Below are positions 40,015 to 51,900 of a DNA stretch of 64,000 nt, in pieces (position 1 is the stretch's first letter; every line of letters begins with the position of its first letter). The position numbers were made by a program, and so were the translations under genes. Under the pieces are notes generated by a model. It searched no databases. It was given only the letters and a program-made list of their open reading frames with translations, and had not been told where the DNA came from. The stretch covers positions 3,899,441-3,963,440 of the forward strand of contig CM072156.1 of the NCBI GenBank assembly GCA_036850595.1. The letters run 5' to 3'. Origin of the DNA: Rhyacichthys aspro (taxonomy: Eukaryota > Chordata > Actinopteri > Gobiiformes > Rhyacichthyidae).

Positions 40015-40090
40015 TGAATAAATAAAAAAAAATATATATATATAAAAATAATAATTAAATAATAAATAAATAAATAAATAAATTTAAAAA
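40015..40090. repeat. AT-rich simple repeat (ATAAA/TATA)
   Basis: Low-complexity run of TATATATA and AAATAAAT repeats. Confidence 0.85.
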
Positions 40091-41015
40091 AGGCTGCCTC
40101 CAGTGGGCCATATGCTTAAAATGTCTATGTTTTTAAGTTTTTAAGGTGTTTTGTGAACCTATGTGTGTCCAACTGGGCATTAACCTGATTTTATAACATT
40201 ATTAGACAATCTTTCTGTCTGTATAAAATCAAATCTACATAATCTACATATCCACGGATACACTAATGATCTTCTCAGTGATCTTCAGTGAAAATAAACC
40301 CACGTGCCCCACTGTGCTGCCCACTACACGACCTCGATGTGAGTGGATTTAATCTGAATGAATGTGTGAACTGGATCCGCTGTTACAGGTGGTGTTTGTG
40401 TGTTAGCGTGTGTTGGCGTTAGCGTGTGTCGAAGTGACAAAGCCGTGGCACCGGAGCAGTGGAACAATCCGATGAAATTCAATAATATATTCCACTGTGA
40501 GTCTGTAATGAACTGAGCCAGTGTTAGAGTTTAGAGGCTTACATCACTGCACCGTTACATGAGCCCTTCAGAGCCATGAGCTGAATGAAACTAACCAAGC
40601 AATAGGTTTGAGATTTGACATTTAGATGAGTATTACGTAACTAATATCTCCATTCTTTTGTTATAGAGCCTGTTGGTGTTGTAAAAAACATGAGCTGTGT
40701 GCACATTGTGGCAGAACATACATATTTTTAATGAATAAAAGGGCAATAGCCAGCAAAAAAATAAATAAAAATCTGAAAATCTGCTTCAACAAGATGTGAA
40801 ATGAGTTTGTGTGTGCTGTCAGTGAGTGGGAGACAAGTGAGACTATATTCAGCTGCTTTATTTTTATGAGAATTAAGGGCCACAGCAGCTAAAGGCTACA
40901 AGCTAAAGTCTCTGGATGCTTTGGACAATGTTATTCTGGATTTATACAGAAAACCTAATAATACGACATGTGCTTCTGCATCAAAGACTGTTAAACTGAG
41001 AATATTAACATTCTA

Positions 41016-41440
41016 CAGCACATGTGTCAAACTCAAGGCCGGGGGGCCAAATGCGGCCCTTTGCAATATTTTACGTGGCCCTCCATTTCATTTAGAAGGT
41101 GATATTTTTAATAATAAAAATGATAAATGGATTTCCAACTAAAACCCAATTAAAACCTCTTCAAATGCAATTAAAACTATTCAAATCCATCTAAAACTGT
41201 TCAAATCCATCTCAAAGCTGTTCAAATCCCACAAAAACCTGTTGAAATCCAACTGAAACCCGTTAAAATCTGACCAAAATCTGTTTAAATCAAATGAAAA
41301 CTCTGACTAAAACCCATTTAAAAGGTGAAAATAAATGTTAAAGACAACAAAATAATAATAAAAGCTTCCAAATGTCACCATCTTCGGCCCCTGAAAGGAT
41401 TCTTATTAACTATCGTAGCCCCTCATCACTCCGAGTGTTA
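41016..41440 (+). mobile_element. hAT-like nonautonomous element enclosing a 21-bp repeat
   Basis: Left end CAGCACATGTGTCAAACTCA, then GGCCCTTTGCAATATTTTAC. The interior at 41130-41330 has about 10 degenerate units (CCATCTAAAACTGTTCAAAT type). The right part reads CATCTTCGGCCCCTGAAAGG and GCCCCTCATCACTC, the reverse complement of 35840-35900. The most complete copy here; its far terminal repeat is decayed. Confidence 0.6.
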
Positions 41441-43313
41441 TTTTAATGTGACTTGAACTTACACAACAACATAAGTATAATGTGTGTTGCTTTTATTTAA
41501 GGCACAAAGACCCGGTGAAAAAATGACAATTTCCAACAAAGGACGTGGCAGAAACCTGTGAAAAACCTGTGAACTCAGTTATTTCCTTCTTGGAGGCTGT
41601 TTAAAGATGCTTTTACTGCGGCTTGAAAATATGCCACAAATTGCACTATTGTTACCTACAGTTTCAAAATGTTGTAGGCACAATCCACAGAAATGGCTCA
41701 GAAATGTAATGTCAGATCCTCTAAAGGTGGATGTGATGGAAAAGACCTTCCTGGAAAGAGCAGCAGTGACTTTCAAAGCTTTTAGGGTGTGCCATCTCGT
41801 TCTCTCCAAAAGATAAAGCACATGTGAAAGGAAAGGTCGGAGTGGCTCTTAAAGACGCTCAGAAAAAGACACAAAATTGATTGATTCATTTCTCTGAGTA
41901 GTTCTTGTCACATTGGCATTGTTTTTTCAGTTTAATAGAGGCTCAATTATTATTCAATTGACATATTACAGCAAATGGGCAGCTACTGATGCTCTGATCA
42001 TTCATTTATTTTGGATCATTTATCTCGTTAGGGTCGCAGGTGGGTGGAGCTTATACTAGATACCTTTGGACCTGAGGAGAGGTTCATCCTAGAAAATAAA
42101 TGAACTCCAATTGGCTTAATTTACACTAATCCACTACAGCATCATTAAAGAGCAACAGAAAACCATGTTCCAAACTTCAGGCTCCATAAACCGTCCACTA
42201 GAAATAAATAAAGCTAGTAAAATGCACTTTGACACTCATTTGTTATTGTAACTTAACCAATCTCACAACAGTCATTAAACATATTTACGTTATCTATAGG
42301 CCTCATGTGTTATTTTAAGAGAATTTGAATGTAAAGAATAACTTTCAGGGGGTTTGAGCACTGCAAGGTGATTGAAAAGTTAAAATAAATGTTTCATAGT
42401 GAAATCGTCATCTGACATTTTTCCATTTTAGGGAAATGTATTGTATTCACTTGGGGAAAAAAATATTTGACACACAAAAACAGTTTTCATGAGTAAAAAA
42501 ATGTAAGTTCTGTTTCTGTGAGTTTATTATTTCCTTCTATTTAGTCGTTCCTGGTGTGTCCTGGTTTAATACTGCAGCTCAGAATGCTTTTCCACTGCAC
42601 AGTCCTCACTAATAATACATTTATATTAGTTAAAAAAAAGTTCCTCACAATGTCTCGAGCCCCAAGCAAAATAAAATTAGATTAAATTAGAAATATCAGA
42701 CATAATCCTTGGAAAGAAGGCCTTTGCAAGTGTCTTTATGAAGCCCCTGATTACAAATCTGATTTTTTTCTCATAAATCTGAATATCGTTCCCTGTTAAA
42801 TACAAATATAGCCTTTACTTTCTAATCCACATCGTCTGATTAGCGTCAGTGTAATTAATTTTCCATCTTAGATTACATTATAAAGACTTTAAAAAGAGCA
42901 GACAAACTGAAAATTGCTGGAAGAGGGCGTTCACGTTTCTATTTTAACACACAAATTGGGTGAAGAACTAAATTTGACACCTGTATTTTTGAAGTAAATT
43001 CATCTTTTTCTACTGGGTTTATGTCCCTGCAGGGCTCCCGTAGGTGGTGTGTTATTACAATCTGCCACTAGAGGCACCAACAACAACACTCTTGTGGTCT
43101 TTACTGGTCCAGACTTTCCAAAAGTGATGTCAGGAAGAAAAAGAAGAGAAATAGACCAAAGACATCTGTGATCTGTGGAGGTCATAATGTTTTGGCTGAT
43201 CATTGTACTTTTATTTAAACTATATACCTTCACATTCCTCGTCAGATATTATTTGAAATAGAGCTTAGTCATTCCACTCAGAAACATCACAGGCAACGAA
43301 AGGATTCAAGACG

Positions 43314-43319
43314 TTTATT
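43314..43319 (-). promoter_or_regulatory. Candidate poly(A) signal of egflam
   Basis: AATAAATAAA on the minus strand lies about 930 bp past the stop. It is the best-placed signal found between 44251 and 43000. Confidence 0.4.
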
Positions 43320-44250
43320 TATTTGACAAAAAAAAAGCAAGATGTCAAATCCTTAAATGACCCATGACTCGACTGTGATCTGCTCTAAATTTAAAAACTA
43401 GATGTGAAGCCACAGTATTGCTCTTAGTAACGTTTTGGCAGAATAATAATAATAATAATAAACCATTCTATTGAAAGACACAGAAGGATTTTAACATTCA
43501 GTATCCTTTCAGAAGTACAGATGGATCATTTTAATCATCGAAATGTGTCGTGTTTGGGACCGTCACGCCTCTTTTTTCCAAATTTGCGGTGGCTTCACTG
43601 TGACAGCACCGGACTTTCATGTGACTAGCATTTGAGAGATCCAAATAACAGAGCAGTAAATCACAAGATGCAAAGAAAGCTGCAAAAAAATAATAAAAAA
43701 GTGCAGTGTTACCCTCAAATCTACCAACCTTTAAACCTTCAGACTTTACAAATGTGCTCTACGGACTGATACTCACAGCACACACAAGATTACAAATGCC
43801 ACAACATGAACGAGAGAATCCTCTAGGGCCGGGACTAACAATCCTCTACGCAGACATTTACATCGGCTATAGCTGCTCTAGGTCATAAACGACTTCTGAT
43901 CCGTTCAGATCATTTGGTTCTTCCAGCAATCAAGTAAGGATTTACAGTAGAAAAATAAAGATTGGAATTATCCCGTCCAAAAAATGTCCATCGAAAGATT
44001 TTTCCAAAACCCTCATTGGCCTAAGCTTTATCTGCTCATGTGCTTTGTCGTCTCCTCATGTGAACTCTTGGCTTTTGTCATAAGTTAAACCCAAATTTTT
44101 CCTCCGTTTGGCCTTTATCTTTCAGCCACCAATTGGTAAACATAAATAAAGTAGTCACGTGATCGTTTGGTTTTAAGGTGACAAGTCGTAGAAGCTTGTT
44201 CATTCCAGTGTGAGAGAGAAAATGGCCGCCGCGGAAGCAGAGGCCCGTTT

Positions 44251-45926
44251 CTAGGTGGAGCAGGTGTTGATGTTCTTGCCGTCAGCAGCGTCCTCCACCA
44301 GCGCCAAGTGGTAATCGGTGGAGAGAGTGAAGTGGGACACGCAGCCCACCAAGCCCCCCACGTACTGTCGGTTTGTGTGGAGCGCTATCTCCTTCATGCC
44401 TCCTTCAGAGAGAACAGGAAACAGACATAAATACGTAAATCCATCTTTAATGTTCAGTAAATAAGAGTGAAGAGGAGACTTACCAACGTATAAGGGTCCG
44501 TTAATGTTGAGTTGTCTCATTTTTCCGGGTGATCTGCCGGTCTTTGCTCCGTAATCATCCACTGTCAGCTTTCCCGACTGTCCGTCCCTGAACGCACCAC
44601 ACAGTAACACAGTGTGAACTCACCACAACACATTATGTGTAAATGGTCAGGCTCCCTTCATCTACTCTGTGAATATTTAGTCTGGCTTAGGTTTTTACAT
44701 CAGATGTCCTTCCTATTCTATTACTAAGAAATAATTGATAAAATATGGTTACAAACAATTAAGCCCAAACCTTGCGACAATGTCTGCAACAAAACCGATT
44801 CTGCACAATATTTCTTTTAATTAACAAAGGTAGCTTGAGTATACATTTGAAATCTGTCAAATTATAGTTGTTAAAAACATATTAGGCCCTAAGAGACTAC
44901 AATATGACACTACACTGCGATAAAAATTACAATATCAGTTTGTTAAAGGGTGTGTTGACACTTGCCGCTTTTGACGTGGTTCAAACTAACTCTGGTGTGG
45001 TTGCTCTGTTAGTTTGGTTCTCTTAGATAAGTGTGAATGCTTCCAAACAAACCTAAACATGCTCCAAGACTCCTTCTAAACAGAGGTCTCGGAGCACTTC
45101 CAACTGAACTCTGGGACTGTTTTAAATGTGAACTCTGCAACAAAGCACTGAGAAGGTAAGATGCTTTATTAGCATTTGAGCTAACAGCACCATCCAGTGT
45201 GTTTCTTGAGAAAGACACTGTTTTGTTTTGTTTTTGGTGCAGTTTAAAATGCCAATTGTGAACGCTTTTTGATTGAGAACCAAACTAAATGGATTGTTTT
45301 CTGTTCTAAATTAGGCGACCGACAAATGTGAACACAACCCACTACTCTAAAAACAGTTTTTATTGTTGTGATCAGATTTGGTGTTTATAGCCGCCATTGT
45401 TCATCGTGTTAGTTTTGGAGCTTACCTCACTGCTTTGACTCTGTGCCACTTTCCATCACTGAACGTCCCATTGACAACAATATTCACGGGACCACTGCCC
45501 AAGTTATAACTGGAACAGCAACATAAAACAGGACAGATTTAGAGTCTGGTTTTGTGTTCTTCCTAAACCCTAAGCTCATAGAGTTTAAACAGGGTATTAT
45601 TTACTTTAATGTCCCGTACCTGAACAGAAGTGCCCCGTCCTGAAGCCCCATGGACAGGAAGTCACTGTTGGGTCTCATTGGACTGTCCCCTCGCCACAAC
45701 AACAGTCCGTCTTTGGCTGTGCTTTTGAAACGCATGAAGAGATTGGTCCTAGAGCCAGATATTCTGAAATCAAGAACACAATCAAATGAGAAAATTACAT
45801 CTTATTTCAATTTTTAACACATTTTTTTAATTTTAGACGAGGCCGACCGTTTGAGGATGTCTCTGTTGTCGTAGATCAGATAACTCCGGCCAATAAACTG
45901 TGGAATCTCGATGGCTTCAGTCACGG
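44251..45926 (-). other. egflam: egflam exons: laminin G domain 3 and C-terminus
   Basis: Five exons (45848-45926, 45620-45763, 45426-45509, 44484-44587, 44251-44402). Very high similarity to mammalian pikachurin as I recall it: EAIEIPQFIGRSYLIYDN, KDGLLLWRGDSPMRPNSDF, HRVKAVRDGQSGK and the terminal DGKNINTC followed by Ser-Thr and TAG at 44251-44253. Confidence 0.95.
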
Positions 45927-48900
45927 CTGGACAAGAACACATTGTACTTACATTAAATTGTCACAAGATGGCACTACCAGCAAGTACGACAATAATAAGC
46001 CTAAATATAACGCTCCACTTCTCTATACAAACTGTACACACTACATAGAGATGGGTACATACTTTATTTTATAAGAAAACTTACTGTTCAAACAATAATT
46101 TCCACACTCTGTTCAGTGAAAGCATTAACAAAGAGACAAGGAACAGAAAAGCTTAAGGGATTAGGTTGTCAGACACATAGTTTAATATTGCATTATATCA
46201 GAAGAATAAAAAACAAAACCGTTGAATGAAGAAAAAGGAAAAGCCACGATACAAGATTAAAGTCATATTAGTGCTTTTAAAGATTACAAAAAATATGAAA
46301 TTCTGTATCACTAAAACAGGCCTTCCTTTTGTTTGTCACATAAATGGTGCATAATAGATATTTTTACAGTTTTTTTTTAATGCTGGGTGCACATTTTATC
46401 AATGAGAGTCAAGCAGACAGCAATTTTAAATGGACAAAAAGGTATTAGAAATAATTGAAACAATAGCATAAACAAGGTGGTTTTGCCAAATTACAATAGA
46501 CTGACTATGTGTGTGTGCTGTCAGTGAAAGGTTAGCTAAATCTACATTAAATGCATGTCATATTATAGACATTATATTACATAAAGTCACACACATATGG
46601 CTTTTTAGCATTCTCGTTCCAACAAACTTGAGATAAACTGACGTGGATTTGAGAAACAATCTGATCTTGAATCTTAGGTTATTTTTCTCATGGATTAATA
46701 AAGTTATTCTATAGTGTAAGTTCTAAGAGAATTTCTACATATGACCTCATTTTTATAAAGACATTATGAGAGAAGCATAATATCATCACTTTTTCTTGAA
46801 GAAGTTTGTGCCAAAAATGAGATAAAGAAATTGTTTTAACAGTTCTTAAACGGTCTCATGTTTAGACACAAATTTTACCCCAATCGTTTAATTACATCCA
46901 AATATTTACCAAATAAGCAAAATGTTGTAAACAGTTTCCTAATGACCTTTATGATATGTATTTTATGTATATTGTATGTACGCAAATCCATATTTAACAT
47001 ATTTAGGCTTAATTACTCGACACTATATTTGAACGCAATCCATTTTTGATTTGTTTTCTTCTCCAGATTATCATATAAACCTTTGTAATTAAATTTACGT
47101 CGTTATAATAGTGAAGGAGTGTTTCCTGGAGAGCTGACCTTTCTGGCAGTGGCGGCCGTCGTACCCCAGGGGGCAGTCGCACTCGTAGCTGTCCCACTTG
47201 GGCCTGCAGGTGCCTCCGTTGGCGCAGGGACTCTGCACACACGGGTGCTCCGAGTTGGCCACGTTCACCCCGTCAGCGGAGCCGCTGGAGATGGGGATGG
47301 TGCGGTCATTGAGCACCATCTGAAGAAGGAGGAAAAGGGAAAACGGACGTGAGCAGCTGTTGTAATAAACACCACTACAACAGCAAAAGAATCAGGTTGT
47401 ATCGGGATCATTTTCTTTCGTATGAACCTCTTTGAAAGCACTGAATGTGTTTTATTCATACTTTCTGAATGGTTCCAGTGAAAGGTTTTATTACAGCTGC
47501 CGTCCTCTTGGTTTTGTCGTACTCCGGGACTCCGCCGATAAAAAGAGGAGAGCTGCACTTAATCTGAGTGAACGCTCCCTGAAAAGAGGAAATAAAACCA
47601 CGTTACTGTGACGTTATGTGAGCCGTTCATGAGTGAATGTGTGCATTTGTTTTTCTTTTAAATCTCTCTGAGGACAGTAATGCTCATTTTGTGCTGAATA
47701 AAGGAAGCATGATTTGTGTTAATATTGAGGATTAGTTCTGACTGTGGGAGAAAACAGTTGGAGGAGGAAATGCAAACCTCATACAAGGCCGTGTCTGACC
47801 CTAGAACGAACTTTTCTGTTGTTTCAATCACATTTTGTGTCTCACGTTGAGCTGTTAGACAAACAGTGCGCTTTTGTTTACAACACTGTCAAAAAGTGAA
47901 GACAAAGAGGATGTGGACTGACAGACTTTTCACTGCAGCATTTTAGTCTGTTGTTTGCAAGTTTTGCACATGTAATCCTGTATGCAATAGTAAATAATGT
48001 CACACATGTCTCTGATGACTTTGACAATTATACAGTGGTGGCCAAAATGATTAGAACACCAGACAGATCTGAAAATAATGACCTTTTTTTGCCTCCAAAA
48101 CATGATTTCATTTCATAATGTTCATGAAACATGCAAATATCTCTCTCTGTTCTTTCTGTCTGGCGTAATGTCGGTATATTTCTTGAGAACTTCAACGTTA
48201 ATGTTATCCCATGGCTTCTACTGTGAAGGAACATAATTGTGTGACACTGGCCTAGTTGTTTGTAGAAAATGGTCTAAATCTCCTTATAATGGCTCTATTC
48301 TGTATTTTTATTGAGCATTTGTTGATATTTTATTCATTTTCTGGGTATTTTAATGGCCAATCCAACAAAAACAATTGAAACTTCTTAAATACGACTAGTG
48401 TTCTGATAATTCTGGTCACTACTGTATATTCAAAGTGAAAATGTTATTTATAGGATTGTCTGTTGCTCTACTTCCAGAAACTCACTCTCAAAATGCTGTA
48501 GTAACTGGGCAACATTACATTTATGTGCATCAGTTTAAGTGTGGATCTGTCAGACGGTGCTGCCACCTGGTGGTTAATAAACTACAGCACACAGACACGG
48601 TCATTAGTTTATTCTGAATGTAAAGTCAAATAAATACAAAAAGTCAATAAATTCTCCAGCTTTCTATGCTCTTAACAAAATAATATAGAATGAGTTTTAG
48701 AGAATAAGCAGCTTACTTTTGTGTCACTAGTGTTTAATTGTGTTTTATTAAACTCAAACTAAATTATGTAAACGCTTTAGATGAGAATGATTTTTATGTA
48801 AATCATTTTATGCGATCAACGCTGCTTAAAAAACCAGCAAAGTATAAAACCGGTCACTATAAACAATTTATTATGTGAGATTTCAAGTTTATATATTATA

Positions 48901-51900
48901 GAAGTGGGACTGTTACCTCAGCTATTCCCTCAACGGGCTTCTGGCTGTCCACCTGAAGGATACCACTCTTTGCTGTTCGGGACACCCTCAGCTCATGCCA
49001 CGTGTTCAGACTGATCTGCTCCAGACTCCTGTGGGACACAAGAACAAGTATGAGCAGTTGTGACTTTAGAAACCTCTATGTTCAAGAAGTAAAATAAGTC
49101 CAGTACCTTATAACGGCTCCGCCAGAGCCACAGTCGAATCTGAACTCCACGTATCTGTCCACCAGGTTAATGGCCAGGAAGTCTGCGCTGGCCACGTCGT
49201 CGCTGTACAGCAGCGTCCCGTCGGGCTGAGAGGGCCTGAAGGTCACCTCAAACTCCATGAAGGAGAGGTAGCTCTGGGACGACTGAGGCCACGGGACAGC
49301 AGCGTACGAAAACACCGTCTCGTTGAAGAGAGGCGAGGAGACGAGGAAACCTGAGGGCAACGAATAATAATAAAGAACATTTAGTGAAAGAAGGACAGGA
49401 CAAAAGAGAAATCACAGAATGGGTTTAGAAAAAGAGATAATAACCAGGTTCAATTGATGTATTTTGCAGAGAAATCAATCTCTGTGCCCACATTTAAAGT
49501 GGATTATCTTAATGTTGCCCTTAACGCTGTGGTAATGACTTTAAAATGCTTGTGTGATGAGTCAACCATTAAGTACAGAGAGATTACAGACTGTTATTCA
49601 TCCTCTCTGCGATGGAATACTGTTGTATTTTAGACATTTTATTTTAGGCTCACTTTCTTCACACAGCGCTCCTCTGAAGCCCAGTGGACACAGGCAGATG
49701 TAGCCGTCGGCTCGGTTCGCAAAACACACCCCTCCGTTGGCACAGCTGACCAGGTCACACACGCTGTCGTTACACTCACCTGGAATCACAAGATAAGACT
49801 TATTCACAATCGTACCTGAAACTAGAAGCATAGCTCACATTTCAAAACTAAAATTGGGCTTTTGATTTTCCAGTGAATTATCTTTTTGAAATAAAAACAG
49901 CATGGAGTCAATTTTTGGCACACTCAATAAATTGTGTGTAAATTTTATCATCCATCACACAGGTCTGCTTGTGATAGAGTTGCATCCTGTAAAAATACAA
50001 AATATACTAAAGCAGTGTTAGACGGTGTTTCATGACATAAAAAACATGGCTATGATGTCAGAAAACCATCAAAATGACCTTGAAGCCAAATATTCTAATG
50101 CAGTGGTTCTCAAACTCTACACACTAAGTACAACACCAGAAAATATGTGTCTTTCCAAGTGTCACCTTTACACTGATACAGATCCATGCCATTTTAAGTT
50201 TTAGATGAACACGTACCTATCTACCTATATGAATGTTAGGGAAAGAATTAGGTTTGCTGCTGCTTCTTTGAAATCACATTTTGAATCCCTCAGCTTTTCC
50301 AAACATTTAATGATTCTCAAGTATCACCAAAGAGTACAATCAGTGGGCCCTGTACCACAGCTTGAGGGATAGTGTTATTGCAACACTCTGTTATTTACAT
50401 TAGTACATCAGTAAAAGGTTGTTTTGTCGTCCAACGAAGAACTGCCACACCTCTGATCTGAACCAGCGGCAGTTCTCATGAAATGGCATCACCTCGAGCT
50501 GTAGAAGATGGATTTTAGAGAGTCTGTGAACAACAAAAATCCAGCTGCTGTGCAAAGTAATGTTCCAGCCATCAACAACAAATCATTTCCCAGAAAGAAA
50601 TTTCACCCAGTGATGTAAAAAAGACCTTTTTGAAACCAGTCGTCAAACAGGAAACCTTCAATTTGTATCTTTTTGAAAATTCTTTGTAAGTTTTTCTAAA
50701 AACTGTTCATCTTTCTTTTTTGGACTGGAACAAGGATGAAGATATTTTACAGGAAAGAAGCTGGAATTAAACCTTATATTGAATGCTCTCCACCAGGTGA
50801 GTCATTGAAATGCACTATTCACTGTAATTTACTCATAACCAAAGCTCAGACTAAAGCAGCTCAGACTCACCGATGTCAGCTCCACTCAGAGCTCTGCCCA
50901 GGGGCCAGGGCCGGAGGTCTGTCACTTTATTGTTGATGGTCAGACTCTGAATGCAGCCCACGAAGCCGCGGTTGGTCCCCGTGGCCCTCACCAGCCAATA
51001 GGCGCTGGGAGAGCCGCCCACGTACAGCGGCGAGCGGAAGGTGATCTTAGTGTACTGGCCCTGAAACAGTAAACACAAACCAAATGTGACTAATGCACGT
51101 CTGTAAAAGCTTTCAGAGTGTTTCTGTGGAAGTGAGAGCGACCTGTGAGCGTCCGGAGATGGGGTTGTCGTTGTCCAGCCGCAGCCAGCCGCTCATGCCG
51201 TCTCTGAAGACGGTCGCCGTGTGCCACTGACCGATCACAATACGACTCTCACTGACGATCTGAGCTGCTCCGGTTCCACAGTTAAACCTGATTAAAACAC
51301 AAATATACTCAATAACCGCTATGCTTCAACACAGCAGAACTATTTAACTCTTTACCACAATATACTGAACCTAAAAATCAAATCACAACATAAAGTATTA
51401 GATTTATTTTGATAGTTTGTTGACATGAAACAAGAAGACTAACCCCCTTTTTGACATGACATAGTGTTAAGATTATTTAAATTCAACAGATATAACATAA
51501 TACAACCCAACCTTTTAAAGAAACCATATACAAAAAAATCCTTTCAGTTCATAATTATTCCCCAATAAATGTATAATATAGCTACAATTGATGACTGTTT
51601 TTTATCTTTTTGTATCATAATTTCTTCAGTCCTGCTCGTATTCCTGGATCATTTTATTGATTAACATTATTTGCACAAAAAAGAAACAGTGTATGTTTTC
51701 ATTCACAATTCACAAAACACAACTCATATATTAAATTCAATTTAACTTCATTAATCCCCAATAGGAAATTTACTTAGGTCTCTTCAAAGTAATTGCTTCA
51801 TACTTCATCTGTCATAGACTCATTGATCCATTATTGTCTATCTATAACCCTAATAATCATTTTTAAATTGTAATGATGCTGTTATTTCCTACATTAATAT

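Larger units (their letters stand above)
34440..43300. other. Intergenic between the Reeler gene and egflam
   Basis: No protein gene recognised. Apart from the listed repeats it is AT-rich with short random frames. At 37380-37560 a slightly GC-richer patch shows nothing identifiable. Confidence 0.5.
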
